Made by a program: the position numbers and the translations under genes. Source: Manihot esculenta (taxonomy: Eukaryota > Streptophyta > Magnoliopsida > Malpighiales > Euphorbiaceae). Taken from it: 64,000 bases of DNA. Below the pieces are notes generated by a model, which saw only the letters and a list, made by a program, of their open reading frames with translations, was not told where the DNA came from and did not search any database. Shown here in pieces: positions 32,407 to 45,446 of the stretch (the first letter of the stretch is position 1; each line of letters starts with the position of its first letter). Location of the stretch: contig NC_035172.2 in assembly GCF_001659605.2 (NCBI RefSeq), positions 23,109,973-23,173,972 on the forward strand, read 5' to 3'.

Positions 32407-34660
32407 TGTAACGACCCGAAAATAGGACCGCTACCAGCGCTAGGATCCAGATCGGCTTAAGGCCGCCGGGACCCGTAGCAAGCCTGACATACAACCTGTA
32501 AACCTATTTAATCCCATACATGATCAACATATACATAAAAATTTGAACTTTTCTCATTCAATTACCAAACTCAACCTGTACATGCATAAATCATAACTAT
32601 AATCATCAACCCCGCATTGGAGTCCTCATCAATGCTCCAATGGGGTAACATTCATACATTAAGTTTGGTTTACATAAAACATCCATAAATCATTACTTTG
32701 GAGAGATCATGAATCAAAAGGGATAACCATACACATAGGGTCAAGCACAACCTCTAATCCTCAATATCATTTTTACATAACATGACTATTCAAAACTTTA
32801 CATTACAACATTTTACAATTTATCATGTCCACATCTAACTATTACATACACATGACTTCATCCATCTTGACTTCTCTGTCTAGCCTGTACCTGCAACCCT
32901 GGGGGATTAGGGAAATGGGTGAGCTACTAGAGCCCATTGAGCAGAATAATAAAAACATTTGAATCATATGCCGTAATGGAATGCAACACATCACAGACAA
33001 ATCACATCACGGATGGTATTGTCACCAATAGTCCTCTACATTCCAAAGTGCCGGGACGTAGAATGGGTTAATCGGTCTTTCTCTTAACATATCATAACAT
33101 AACATTTCCAAGGTGCCGGGACGTAGAATGGGTCAACCGGTCTTTCTCTTACATAGTGCCGGGACGTAGAATGGGTCAACCGGACTTCCATACCATGACA
33201 TACCGTACCACATCACATCATATCATATGAGGACTAAAGGATAATCCAATAACCAATCCCCATCAATATCATAGAATGCAATGCAACATATTCGTGAATT
33301 CTAATGCAAACAACCTAGGATATTACATGGCATTCATGATGCATGAATATGCTTAAAACTTTATAATTTATTCGCTTTAAAACATAAAGGTTTATTCTAC
33401 TCACCTCAGCTAGCTCTGACAATGACTGAAGCAGCTGACTCACTGCTGGGGTCCCCAGTTCCTCGGGTCCGAACCTACACAGGTGGACTCAAATGAGGGA
33501 CCAAACATACTAGAACATGACTCTAAAACATCCCCCAAAAACCCCCTAAAACACCTCAAAATGATCATGCAAAACATGCAAAGAAAGGCTGAACAGGGCA
33601 CTTTCGGCGGCAGGTTCAGCGGCCGAAAGTCCCTCCAGAGCCGAAGGTCAGGCAGGTTCGGCGGCACCTTCGGCGGCCGAAAGTGCCCTCCAGAGATGAA
33701 AGTCCATTTTTGGGGGCATGCTTCGGCAGCCGAAAGGCTTGCCTCCTAGGCAGGTTCGGCGGCCGAAACTCCTTCGGCTGCCGAACCTGGTTTCTGCCAA
33801 AAGGGCAGAAACTCGGCTCACACATGCACAAACGCCTCCCAACCTTTCAATCAAGCATACAACTCATCCAAAACATGCATAGATGCATACATCAGTTCCT
33901 AGGGACTTCAAGCTATCCTAAACCCCAACTACAATACATAGCAAACAACACATCAACTCACATTGTCCACAAGTTCACATAAAACCTAACCATGCTCATC
34001 TAACCTAAACATGCATTTCTACCCCATGAATCAACTTAAAACTTGTTTAAAACATATAGTGAGCTCAAGATCGGCCCTTACCTCTTAAAGATCGAGAGGA
34101 AAACGACCCTAGCTCGGAGATGGGAGAGATTGAGTTTTCTTGAACCTTAAAGCTCCAAAACTTGCTTTATGCTAAAAAATCTTCAAAACAAAGTTGCAAA
34201 TTCATAAAAATCATGAAGAATGGAAGGAAGAAACTCAAGATCGGAGAGGGACGGCGGAGAGCTCACCTTGGCCGAAAATGGGGAGAAAAGCTCACCCGTT
34301 TCGGCGAAGGGACCCTTTTATAGGTGGCTGGCCAGGCCACATTCAGGGGCCGAACGTGCCTCCGCATGCATGCCATGTTCGGCCGCCGAACATAAGGTTC
34401 GGCCGCCGAACCTGGACTTCCCTCACTTATGCTTTCGGGGGCCTAAAGCACTCCCGAAGTGCATGCATGTTCGGCGGCCGAACCTGGGTCTTCCTCCAAG
34501 ATTATTTTCATGCAAAAACTCATTTTCCTTCTAGCTTAAAAACATAAAATACATTAAAACATTTTATAAAAACATGATTTTACCCTTCTAGAGGTCTCCA
34601 ACACCCGGGATTCCACCGGACGGTAGGAATTCCGATACCGGAGTTTAGCCGGGTATTACA
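32407..34660 (-). repeat. 3' LTR of element D
   Basis: 2254 bp; plus-strand text TGTAACGACCC...GGGTATTACA. It holds three units of about 60 bp with GTGCCGGGACGTAGAATGGG (33048-33190), seven exact TTCGGCNGCCGAA dyads (33669, 33722, 33755, 33773, 34378, 34398, 34470), a 9-bp stem hairpin at 33790-33812, and a minus-strand TATAAAAGG box near 34315. Confidence 0.94.
33790..33812. other. Hairpin in the D LTR
   Basis: GTTTCTGCC (33790-33798), loop AAAAG, GGCAGAAAC (33804-33812). The same stem with a different loop (CTTCT) is in E at 44020-44042. Confidence 0.8.
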
Positions 34661-34675
34661 TTCTCCCCCCCTTAA
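34661..34675 (-). other. Polypurine tract of element D
   Basis: On the minus strand: CTTAAGGGGGGGAGAA directly before the LTR start TGTAATACCC. It is preceded by the hairpin GAACATTCG-GGGA-CGAATGTTC, also seen in E. Confidence 0.88.
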
Positions 34676-34813
34676 GAACATTCGTCCCCGAATGTTCCTC
34701 TACTAGTACAAGCAAGGCATAACACACATCATATACATAGAACACATGAAACACACAAGAAACTAACCTTAGAAAAGATAAGGGTATTGCTGGAGCATGG
34801 ACTCCCGTGTCTC

Positions 34814-36181
34814 CTAGGTGCATTCTTCCATATCGTGGTGGTTCCAAAGGACTTTCACCATCGGGATTTCCTTGTTTCTCAGCTTCCTGATCTGGGTGTC
34901 AAGAATCCGCACTGGTTGTTCAACATAGGTGAGATCTTCTTGGATCTCCACATCAGGCTCACTAAGAACCTTGCTCGGATCTGACACAAACTTCCTTAAC
35001 ATTGAAACGTGGAAAACCGGATGGATTCTTTCCATTGAAGCAGGCAAATCCAGCTTGTACGACACATTCCCAATCTTTTGCAAGATTTCAAAGGGTCCGA
35101 TGTATCGTGGGGCTAGTTTACCTTTCTTCCCAAAACGAACCACTCCTTTCATAGGAGACACCTTGAGCAATACCAGATCTCCCTCCTGAAACTCTACTTG
35201 CCTTCTGCGGAGGTCTGCATAACTCTTCTGTCTGCTTGCAGCAGTCTTGATTCTTTCTCTGATTATGGGTACCACCCTGCTGGTGATCTCTACTAGCTCA
35301 GGCCCTGCCAAGGCCTTCTCTCCAACTTCCTCCCAGCAAACAAGTGACCTACACTTCCTTCCATATAAAGCTTCATATGGAGCCATCCCGATGCTAGCAT
35401 GATGGCTGTTATTGTAGGCAAACTCCACCAAGGGTAGATGCTGCCTCCAAGAACCGCCAAAATCCAGTACACACATTCTAAGCATATCCTCTATCGTCTG
35501 GATGGTCCTCTCTGATTGTCCGTCCGTCTGTGGATGGAAGGCAGTACTGAAATCCAACCTGGTACCCATGGCGTTCTGCAGACTCCGCCAAAACCTGGAG
35601 GTGAACTGGGGTCCTCTATCGGACACTATCGAAACAGGAACCCCATGCAGCCTGACGATCTCATCAACATACACCTGCGCCAACTTGTCCATAGAATAGC
35701 CACTCCTGACAGGGATGAAGTGAGCAGATTTGGTGAGTCTGTCCACAATCACCCATATGGAGTCCAATCTGTTAGACGTCACCGGTAACCCCACTACGAA
35801 GTCCATAGCTATATTTTCCCACTTCCACTCTGGAATAGGTAGCGGGTTAAGCATTCCAGCCGGCTTCTGATGTTCCAGCTTCACCCTCTGACACACTTCG
35901 CAGGCTGACACAAACTGTGCCACTTCTCTCTTCATAGCTGGCCATCAATAAACTTTCTTCAGATCTTGATACATCTTGGTGGCTCCGGGGTGAACGCTGT
36001 ATCTTGCATTATGAGCCTCTCTCATAATGTCTCCTTTTAGCCCTATGTCGTCTGGTACACACAATCGGCTCCCATAGCGGAGGATCCCCTTATTGTCGAA
36101 TCTGAACTCACTATCTTTGCCTGACTGAACAGCCCTGGCAATCTTCACTAATTCTGGGTCCTCATGCTGTTTCTGAGCCAC
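34814..36181 (-). pseudogene. Integrase and chromodomain of element D
   Basis: Segments 35945-36181 and 34814-35935, same frame. The first has the start of the HHCC finger ([15 protein letters not shown]), the second [16 protein letters not shown] (Asp), IVSDRGPQF (Asp), [13 protein letters not shown] (Glu), then the chromodomain [24 protein letters not shown]...EECT. Nonsense codons: TGA 35945-35947 (Trp in E), TAG 34814-34816 (Trp in E) inside the chromodomain. Chromodomains of this clade are thought to steer insertion towards heterochromatin. Confidence 0.9.
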
Positions 36182-37933
36182 CTACTCTAGAAACACGGGT
36201 GCCACTCTCATCTGAGCAATCAATGCACCTGTACCAGACAACTCCAACTGTAGACCTTCATCAATGAGCTTGTAAAACTCCTTCACCACTGGTCTCCTCT
36301 CCGCCGTGACGTGGGATAGACTGCCTAGTGATTTCCGGCTTAGGGCGTCTGCCACAACATTCGCCTTACCCGGATGGTACTGAATCTTGCAATTATAATC
36401 ACTCAGCAGCTCTACCCATCTTCTCTGTCTCAAGTTCAAATCTCTTTGACTCAGGATGTACTGCAGGCTCTTATGATCGGTGAAGATCTCACATTTGACC
36501 CCATAGAGGTAGTGCCTCCACATCTTGAGTGCAAAGATTACTGCTGTCATCTCCAGGTCATGTGTGGGGTAATTCAACTCATGCTTCTTCAGCTGCCTAA
36601 AAGCATAAGCAATCACCTTTTCATTCTGCATTAACACACAAACCAATCCCACTCGGGATGCATCACAGAAAACTGTGAAATCCTCATTGCTAGCTAGCAA
36701 AGCTAACACTGGTGCTGACGTTAACCTCTTCTTAAGCTCTTCAAAACTCTCTTCGCACTGGTCAGTCCACACAAACTTCTGATTCTTCCTGGTTAGTCTG
36801 GTCAGAGGAGCTGCAATTTTTGAGAAGTCCTGAATGAACCTCCTGTAGTAACCTGCCAAACCCAAGAAACTTCTAATCTCTGTCACTGAAGTGGGTCTAG
36901 GCCAGTTAGCCACAGCTTCTACCTTCTTAGGGTCCACCTCTATTCCATTTTCCGATACAACATGCCCCAAGAATGAGATGCTCCTCAGCCAGAACTCACA
37001 CTTGGAGAACTTGGCATACAAGCCGTGTTCCCTCAAGGTCTGCAGAACCAACCTCATATGATGGGCATGCTCCTCTGCATTCCTGGAATACACTAAGATA
37101 TCATCTATGAAGACAATAACAAAGTGATCCAGGTACTGGCTAAACACTCTGTTCATGAGATCCATGAATGCTGCAGGGGCGTTGGTTAACCCGAACGGCA
37201 TCACAAGGAACTCAAAATGCCCATATCTGGTTCTGAAAGCCGTCTTTGGCACATCCTCTTCTCTTATCCTCAGCTGATGATACCCGAACCTCAGATCTAT
37301 TTTGGAGAAATAACCCGCTCCTGCTAGCTGGTCGAATAGATCATCGATCCTAGGCAAAGGGTACTTATTCTTGGTAGTGACTTTGTTCAACTGTCTATAG
37401 TCGATACAAAGTCTAAGGGATCCATCCTTCTTTCTCACAAATAAGACTGGAGCACCCCAAGGTGAGGTACTCGGTCGGATGAAGCCCTTTTCTACCAGCT
37501 CTTGCAACTGTTCTTTCAATTCCTTCAACTCAGCTGGAGCCATCCTGTAGGGAGGGATAGAGATCGGTCTGGTTCCAGGCATCAACTCAATTTCGAACTC
37601 TATCTCCTTAGCAGGTGGTAAACCTGGCAGCTCGTCTGAGAAAACATCTAAGAACTCTCTGACCACTGGCACCGAGGCGGGCTCTCTAATCTGACTGCTA
37701 AGCTCTCTCACATGAGCCAAATACCCCAAACATCCCTTCCTAAGCAACCTACAAGCCTGAAGAGCTGATATCAGACCTCTAGGTGTACCCCTCATGTCTC
37801 CCCTGAAGACAACCTCTGACCCATCCTGACCTCTGAACCTGACTACTTTGTCCCTGCAGTCCAAGGTAGCACCATGGGTAGATAACCAGTCCATCCCTAG
37901 AATGACGTCAAAATCTGTCAAGTCTAGAACCAC
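36182..37933 (-). pseudogene. Reverse transcriptase and RNase H of element D
   Basis: 583-residue open segment. [27 protein letters not shown] (RSG in E), [24 protein letters not shown]. RNase [46 protein letters not shown]. It ends at TAG 36182-36184 (Gln codon CAG in E). The start of pol is joined to gag-protease by a frameshift near 37925-37933. Confidence 0.92.
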
Positions 37934-38715
37934 AAGGTCGGCGGAAAGGATCTTCCCTCAACAAAGACTGGACTGCACTGGCAGACTGACTCTGCCACTG
38001 ATGGATCACACTTGGGTCCACTGACCCAGAGAGGACACTCTAATCCAGAGATCATCAGACCTAACCTCTCTACGGCTCTCGGAGCAATAAAAGAATGAGA
38101 TGCACCAGGGTCCATCAAGGCATACACATCTGAACAACCAATGACTAAGTTACCTGCCACCACGGTGTTAGATGCATCTGCCTCCTGCTGAGTCATCGTG
38201 AAGATCCGTGCTGGAGCTGATGGACCTTCACCTCTGAAACCCGCTGAAGAAGAGGCTGACCCTTTCCCTCTGCCTCTGCCACTGGCCTGAGTCGTGGCTG
38301 GAGCTGCTGGCTGCGCTACACTACCTAAAGCTGTCTGCTGGGACTGAGCCATAGGTACTGTCTTAGGACACTCCCGAGCCATGTGTCCCTCTTGCCCGCA
38401 TCTGAAGCAGGCTGCTGTTCCAGCCCGGCAAACTCCCTTGTGTGGCTTACCACACCTTGCACAAACTGCATTATCCACACCAGAGCTTGAGCCACTCCCT
38501 AGTCCCAGGCTGGACTTGATCTTGTTCCAGAACTTACTCTTCTTGGGCTTCCTAGTGGTGTTACCCCACTTTCTGCTGCCCGAAGCTGCTGCACTCAAGG
38601 ATGAGGGATCTAGCCTTCCCCCATCCGGGGTCTTGGAACCAGAAGACTGTGCCCCTGACTGTTTAACTGTCCCCTGAATGATGGCACTGGCCTCTATTTT
38701 CTGGGCCATATCCAC
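37924..38715 (-). pseudogene. Nucleocapsid and protease of element D
   Basis: 263-residue open segment with two zinc knuckles, CARCGKPHKGVC and CFRCGQEGHMAREC, followed by a Gln/Ala/Ser/Gly-rich linker and the protease motif ALMDPGASHSFI. The motif has Asp-Pro-Gly where most retropepsins have Asp-Ser/Thr-Gly; E has the same, so it is a family trait. Gln codons stand where E has its two TAG stops. The pol reading frame is lost at the end by a one-base shift. Confidence 0.86.
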
Positions 38716-39787
38716 TATGGCATGGAAGCTCTCCCTATCTACTGACTAGATCAAGGAGGAATACCTGAAATGGAGTTTCATGATATACCTCCTTGACTTC
38801 TTCTGGTCTGAGTCAAGATTTTGCCCTGCAAATGGCAACAGCTCCAAGAATCTGTCTGTGAACTCATCCACACTCATATCATCAGTCTGCCTTAACTGTT
38901 CAAACTCTATCATTTTCAATTCCCTTGAGCTATCAGGGAAAGCCCATCCTGCAAACTCATTAGCGAATTCTTCCTAAGACATACTATCCACCTCGGGTTC
39001 ACATAATTCTTAAACCACTCACGGGCCTTCTTACACTTAAGCGTGAACCCAGCCATCTGAATGGCTCTACTGTCATCAGCCCCAATTTCATCTGTGATCA
39101 CCTTGACCCTTTCAAGATATACAAACGGATCATCCCCTTTTTCATACTGAGGAGCACCCAACTTCATGTAGTCGGTCATCTTGACCTTGCTCCCTCCAGA
39201 TGAGCTAGGTTTAGGTACTGGGGTTTTGGAACTGTGGGTTCTGTAGGTGGAGGGGGAGGTGCAGCATCCCCTGGGGTAGGGTTTGCTGTACCTGGATAGT
39301 AAGGTGGAGGTGGGTACATGGGGTACTGTGGGTATGATGGGTAGTAAGATGGGTATGGCATGTGAGAAGGGTAAGGATTAAAGCTGGGGTAATCCGATGT
39401 ACCTCCCATTGAATACCCGGGATTTTGAGAAAATGGTGGGTAGTGAGGTGGCTGAACAAATCCTGAGGCCTGGGTGCCTCCTTGGGACTCTTCCATTCCC
39501 TCTTCCGACATGCTCACTCCTAAACTGCCATCCCTCCTCTGGTCCATATCCATCTCATCCCTCATATCAACTGACATTCCTCCCTGAACTGTTTCCCTCA
39601 CTGATCTGCTTCTTCCCAGATCCAAAGACCTTCTAGGGTCTCTTACTACTCTTTCTCTGCTGGACCTACTTGACATTGCCCTAGGCAATGCAGGAGGACG
39701 GGCATCAGTGCCCTCATCCTGAGGTGGTACTCCAGTCAATCGTGCAGATCGACAAGTTTCTCTCATCCTGTTTCTGAAAAACAGCAC
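38716..39787 (-). pseudogene. gag of element D
   Basis: Segments 39176-39787 (MRETCRSARLTGVPPQDEG, then a Pro/Tyr-rich low-complexity tract) and 38916-39179 (MTDYMKLGAPQYEKGDDPFVYLERVKVITDEIG, gag core). They are in different frames, and the rest of the core (38716-38915) is in a third, so two or more frameshifts occurred. The equivalent in E is intact over 472 residues. Confidence 0.87.
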
Positions 39788-40022
39788 ACATCACATAAAC
39801 ATTAGCATCATATAGTTCATGTGAGCACACATGAACCCGCATCACATACATATCATTCATATCTTAGCATTAATGCACATGTATATAATCATGGCATTTC
39901 ACATCATCATACAAGACAGGACTCCACATCCTATCCTAGTGGACATGACCTTTCCTATTGTGCTTGACCTTCTATGAAATCTATAATCCCGACACACTAT
40001 AGGTCCGACCATATGAACCTAG

Positions 40023-40036
40023 GGCTCTGATACCAT
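40023..40036 (-). other. Primer binding site of element D (tRNA-Met type)
   Basis: On the minus strand: ATGGTATCAGAGCC, three bases inside the LTR. It matches the 3' end of the initiator tRNA-Met. Confidence 0.88.
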
Positions 40037-40038
40037 TC

Positions 40039-42254
40039 TATAACGACCCGAAAATCGGACCGCTACCGGCGCTAGGATCCAGATTGGCTTAAGGCCGCCG
40101 GGACCCGTAGCAAGCCTGACATACAACCTGTAAACCTGTTTAATCCCATACATGATCAACATATACATAAAAATTTGAACTTTTCTCATTCAATTACCAA
40201 ACTCAACTTGTGCATGCATAAATCATAACTATAATCATCAACCCCGCATTGGAGTCCTCATCAATGCTCCAATGGGGTAACATTTATACATTAAGTTTGG
40301 TTTACATAAAACATCCATAAATCATTACTTTGGAGAGGTCATGTATCAAAAGGGATAACCATACACATAGGGTCAAGCACAACCTCTAATCCTCAATATC
40401 ATTTTTACATAACATGACTATTCAAAACTTTACATTACAACATTTTACAATTTATCATGTCCACATCTAACTATTACATACACATGACTTCATCCATCTT
40501 GACTTCTCTGTCTAGCCCGTACCTGCAACCCTGGGGGATTAGGGAAAGGGGTGAGCTACTAGAGCCTAGTGAGCAGAATAATAAAAACATTTGAATCATA
40601 TGCCGTAATGGAAAGCAACACATCACAGACAAATCACATCACGGATGGTATTGTCACCAATAGTCCTCTACATTCCAAAGTGCCGGGACGTAGAATGGGT
40701 CAACCGGTCTTTCTCTTAACATATCATAACATAACATTTCCAAGGTGCCAAGACGTAGAATGGGTCAACTGGTCTTTCTCTTACATAGTGCCGGGACATA
40801 GAATGGGTCAACCGGACTTCCATACCATGACATACCGTACCATATCACATCATATCATATGAGGACTAAAGGATCATCCAATAACCAATCCCCATCAATA
40901 TCATAGAATGCAATGCAACATATTCGTGAATTCTAATGCAAACAACCTAGGATATTACATGGTTATTCGCTTTAAAACATAAAGGTTTATTCTACTCACC
41001 TCAGCTAGCTCTGACAATGACTGAAGCAGCTGACTCACTGCTGGGGTCCCCGGTTCCTCGGGTCCGAACCTACACAGGTGACTCAAATGAGGGACCTAAC
41101 ATACTAGAACATGACTCTAAAACATCCCCCAAAAACCCCCTAAAACACCTCAAAATGATCATGCAAAACATGCAAAGGAAGGCTGAACAGGGCACTTTCG
41201 GCGACAGGTTCGGTGGCCGAAAGTCCCTCCAGAGCCAAAGGTCAGGCAGGTTCGGCGGCACCTTCGGCGGCCGAAAGCGCCCTCCAGAGACGAAAGTCCA
41301 TTTTCGGGGGCATGCTTCGGCAGCCGAAAGGCTTGCCTCCCAGGCAGGTTCGGCGGCCGAAACTCCTTCGGCTGCCGAACCTGGTTTCTGCCAAAAGGGC
41401 AGAAACTCGGCTCACACATGCACAAACGCCTCCCAACCTATCAATCAAGCATACAACTCATCCAAAACATGCATAGATGCATACATCAGTTCCTAGGGAC
41501 TTCAAGCTATCCTAAACCCCAACTACAACACATAGCAAACAACACATCAACTCACATTGTCCACAAGTTCACATAAAACCTAACCATGCTCATCTATCCT
41601 AAACATGCATTTCTACCCCATGAATCAACTTAAAACTTGTTTAAAACATATAGTGAGCTCAAGATCGGCCCTTACCTCTTGAAGATCGAGAGGAAAACGA
41701 CCCTAGCTCGGAGATGGGAGAGATTGAGTTTTCTTGAACCTCAAAGCTCCAAAACTTGCTTTATGCTCAAAAATCTTCAAAACAAAGTTGCAAATTCATA
41801 AAAATCATGAAGAATGGAAGGAAGAAACTCAAGATTGGCGAGGGACGGCGGAGAGCTCACCTTGGCCGAAAATGGGGAGAAAAGCTCACCCGTTTCGGCT
41901 AAGGGACCCTTTTATAGGTGGCTGGCCAGGCCACATTCGGGGGCCGAACGTGCCTCCGCATGCATGCCATGTTCGGCGGCCGAACATAAGGTTCGGCGGC
42001 CGAACCTGGACTTCCCTCACTTATGCTTTCGGGGGCCTAAAGCACTGCCGAAGTGCATGCATGTTCGGCGGCCGAACCTGGGTCTTCCTCCAAGATTATT
42101 TTCATGCAAAAACTCATTTTCCTTCTAGCTTAAAAACATAAAATACATTAAAACATTTTATAAAAACATGATTTTACCCTTCTAGAGGTCTCCGACACCC
42201 GGGATTCCACCGGACGGTAAGAATTCCGATACCGGAGTCTAGCCGGGTATTACA
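40039..42254 (-). repeat. 5' LTR of element D
   Basis: 2216 bp, paired with 32407-34660; the left end reads TATAACG instead of TGTAACG. It lacks 38 bp near 40960. Exact dyads at 41263, 41316, 41349, 41367, 41972, 41992 and 42064. Followed by AATAC. Confidence 0.94.
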
Positions 42255-43521
42255 AATACTGAAAGCAATAAAAGAAGGCGAATAATAAAAATAAGAGATT
42301 TCAAAAATGAGAAAGATCTAGTTGAAGAATTGGATGCACTTCAGTTGTTGGGATTAATCATTGACACTTAGTTTCCCTTGATAGATTCAATAGATTAGTT
42401 TTGGAGATGGAAGACGCTTCTCACCACCATGTCTCTCCTTAATCATAAACCAATTAGGGAACGTCCTCTAATTAATCACTAATCAACAAGTTGCCAAGGA
42501 ACGTCCTTGGGCCTTAGGCATCAAAACAACTGTCAATTGCATTAAGAAATAGAGAGATCTAATCCTAACTACCCAAACGCATGGTGATATTGCTAGATTA
42601 TGCAACTTCCTTAGTTTTTACACCAAGTGTTATTGTGTTTGAACAATCCAAGCAATTACGGACTCAAAATTATTCAAACTAACAATATATTACCTTGCAA
42701 TCAAGAATCAAGAGGCCACTTTGATCATAATAACAAAGCAATAATGGAATCAAGCATGAAATTGCACAAATATTGAATAACCAAAAGATAAACAACTTAT
42801 GTTCAGATCTCACAATCCATAAAACAACCAAAGTATCACCTAATCTTCAACTAGAATAAAAGGTTTCAGCAACTCATGGCTGAACCAAAAACCAAAAACA
42901 AGAAAGGAAGAAGGAGAGAAGAGAATGGCGATGGAGAGCCTTGGAGCTTGGGCGGCCGGATGGGAGATTGTGTAGAAGGGGCTGGTCGGCACTGGAAGAG
43001 GTCTTTATATAGGATCAAAGGCTGCCCTAGGTCTTGCTTGCTGCCCAAGTTGAACTCTTGGCTGCCCATATGCTGCCCATGCCGCCCATATCTTGCACAT
43101 TAATGAGGTGGAGCCTCTCTTTTGAATTTTGAATTTTGAATTTTGAATGTGCAAGACTTTGGCTTCTTTGGCAAGCTGAATTTGAATTTCAAATTTGAAT
43201 GTGCATCTTCTAAAGATTTGGCTTCTTTAATAAGGAAAATAGTTCTTGAAGATCTTGTGTAATACCCGGCTAGACTCCGGTATCGGAATTCCTACCGTCC
43301 GGTGGAATCTCGGATGTCGGAGACCTCTAGAAGGGTAGAATCATGTTTTATAAAAATGTTTTAAGGTGTTTTATGATTTTAAGTATGAAATTAAATGAGT
43401 TTTTACATGAAAAGTCCTTGGAGGAAAACCCAGGTTCGGCCGTCGAAAGTCAAGTTCGGCCGCCGAACATGGCATGCATGCGGAGGCACATTCGGCCCCC
43501 GAACGTGGTCTGGCCAGCCAC

Positions 43522-43529
43522 TATAAAAG
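43522..43529 (+). promoter_or_regulatory. TATA box of the element E 5' LTR
   Basis: TATAAAAG in CCACTATAAAAGGGTCCC, about 265 bp into the LTR. The same box is at 51062-51069 in the 3' LTR and, inverted, in the D LTRs near 34315. This is the likely core promoter of the family. Confidence 0.65.
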
Positions 43530-44003
43530 GGTCCCTTAGCCGAAAACGGGCGAGCTTTTTCCCATTTTCGGCCAAGGTGAGCTCTCCGCCGTCTCTCACC
43601 CATTTTTGATGTTCTTCCTCTAAATCTTTCGAGATTTTCACTTGTTTTCACTTGGTTGTGAAGATTTAAGCTTTTGAAACAAGTTTTGGAGCTTTGGGAA
43701 CTCAGGAGCTCATTCCCGTGGATCTCCAAGTTTAGGTCGTCTCCCTCTCGATCTTCAAGAGGTAAGAGCCGATCTTAAGCTCCTTATGTGTTCTAAATAA
43801 GTTTTATGCAAGATCTAAGGGTAGAAATGCATGTTAGGGTATATGTTGAGTTATGGGTATATATTGATGTTTTGAACAATGTGTGTTGTTTGAGTATGTT
43901 TGAAGTGTTGTAGTTGGGGTATTTGATGTTTTGAGGCCCCTAGGAACTTGTATGCATGTTTTGGTTGAGATTTATGCATGATTTGAAGTTTTGGGAGGCA
44001 AGG

Positions 44004-44042
44004 GGTTCATGTGAACCAAGTTTCTGCCCTTCTGGCAGAAAC
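44004..44042. other. Pair of adjacent hairpins in the E LTR
   Basis: GGTTCA-TG-TGAACC (44004-44017) followed two bases later by GTTTCTGCC-CTTCT-GGCAGAAAC (44020-44042). The second is kept in D with a changed loop. They lie downstream of the TATA box, so they would be in the RNA. Confidence 0.75.
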
Positions 44043-44581
44043 CAGGTTCGGCAGCCGAAGGGAGTTTCGGCCGCCGAACCCCCTTTGTAGAGGCAGCATT
44101 CGGCTGCCGAAGTTGCCCCCGAAAGGAGACTTTTGTCTCTGTCTGGGACTTTCGGCCGCCGAAGGTGCCGCCGAAAGTGCCTGACTTTCGGATCTGTCCA
44201 GGACTTTCGGCCGCCGAAGGTGCCGCCGAAAGTGCCCTGTTCAGCCATTTCATGCATATCTCTTTGTGATATTTTCAGGATGTTTTAGGGGGTTTTCGGG
44301 GAATATTTTAGAGTTATGTTCAGGTATGTTTGGTCCCTCATTTGAGTCCACCTGTGTAGGTTCGGACCCGAGGAACCGAGGACCCCAGCAGTGAGTTCAG
44401 CTGCTTCGGTATTGTCAGAGTCAGCCAGAGGTGAGTGGAACTAAACTCAATCTTTTAAATTAAATGTTTTATCATGTTTCATGCATCATGATTATGCAAT
44501 AGGATGATTGCATTAGTTTTCACGAATATGCCGCATTGCATAAATTGTTGTTGTTGTGGGTGAATGTTGGATGACCCAATT

Positions 44582-44820
44582 AGTCCAAGACAGGAAGACC
44601 AGGCCCCATGCTACAGGCCTGGCACAGAGTAAGCAAGTCCAGGCCCCAGTCTACAGGCCTGGCACAGAGTAAGGAAAGACCAGGATTCCATCCTATGGTC
44701 TAGCACGGTTATGGGACTTGAAGACCAGGAGCCAGAGGAGGCCCTGGGAAAATGGTAAGTAATGTATGTTCTGACAGGAAAGACCAGGACCCCATTCTAC
44801 AGGCCTGGCACAGAGTTAAC
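44582..44820. repeat. Short tandem repeats in the E LTR
   Basis: Units with CCAGGCCCCA-nn-CTACAGGCCTGGCACAGAGT at about 44598, 44639, a diverged copy near 44685, and one near 44785. In D and K the same place has 'ccattctacgtcccggcac'-type units, recognisably related but with a changed core. Confidence 0.85.
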
Positions 44821-45434
44821 TTGGACTAATTGGTGACGAGTTCACCCAACCCTTATGTGAATTGTCTGTGTTATGACGCACTTCATAGAGCATAGTGTTA
44901 AATGTGTTTTTCATAGTTCTACTCACTGGGCTTTTAGCTCACCCCTCTCCCTTTACCCCCAGGCTTGCAGGTACAGTATAGTGCGGGAGTCCGGATAGAG
45001 TAAAGAAGTCATGCTTATGTAATAGCTAGCAATGGACATGATCAAATTGTAATGTAAAAGTACAGTATAATTATGTAATGAGTTTCATGGATGTTAGTGT
45101 GTGCTTGACCATAGAATGTTGTATCCCTTTTTATTACATGATCTTAAAGATTTTTATGATGTTTATGTAAACCAACTCAACAGATGTTATGTCACCCATT
45201 GAGGGCACAGATGAGATCCCACAGAGGGATCAAAGTTATGTTTATGTTATGCTCAGGTTGAGTTTGGTTGATGAGTATGGAAAGAAAAGTTTTAATTTTT
45301 ATGTATATTGTTGATCATGTATGGGATTAAGCAGGTTCACAGGATGCATGTTAGGCTTGCTACGGGTCCCGGCGGCCTTAAGTCGACCCGGATCCTAGCG
45401 CCGGTAGCGGTCCGATTTTCGGGTCGTTACAGAA

Positions 45435-45446
45435 TGGTATCAGAGC
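45435..45446 (+). other. Primer binding site of element E (tRNA-Met type)
   Basis: TGGTATCAGAGC, three bases after the LTR end. Confidence 0.93.

Larger units (their letters stand above)
32407..42254 (-). mobile_element. Element D: chromodomain Ty3/gypsy element (Tekay/Del-like), decayed
   Basis: LTRs 40039-42254 (5') and 32407-34660 (3'), perfect target duplication AATAC (32402-32406 and 42255-42259). Minus strand: primer site of the initiator tRNA-Met type, gag, protease, RT, RNase H, integrase with C-terminal chromodomain, hairpin, polypurine tract. LTR divergence by eye is about 2.5%, with a 38-bp deletion in the 5' LTR and TG mutated to TA at its plus-strand left end. Coding parts have three frameshifts and three nonsense codons. 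It is the sister of intact element E. Confidence 0.94.
43258..45431 (+). repeat. 5' LTR of element E
   Basis: Starts TGTAATACCCGGC, ends GGGTCGTTACA. It has six exact TTCGGCNGCCGAA dyads (43455, 44047, 44066, 44099, 44151, 44206) with all four centre bases or their complements represented, two adjacent hairpins (44004-44017 and 44020-44042), and a short tandem repeat at 44582-44820. Confidence 0.95.
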
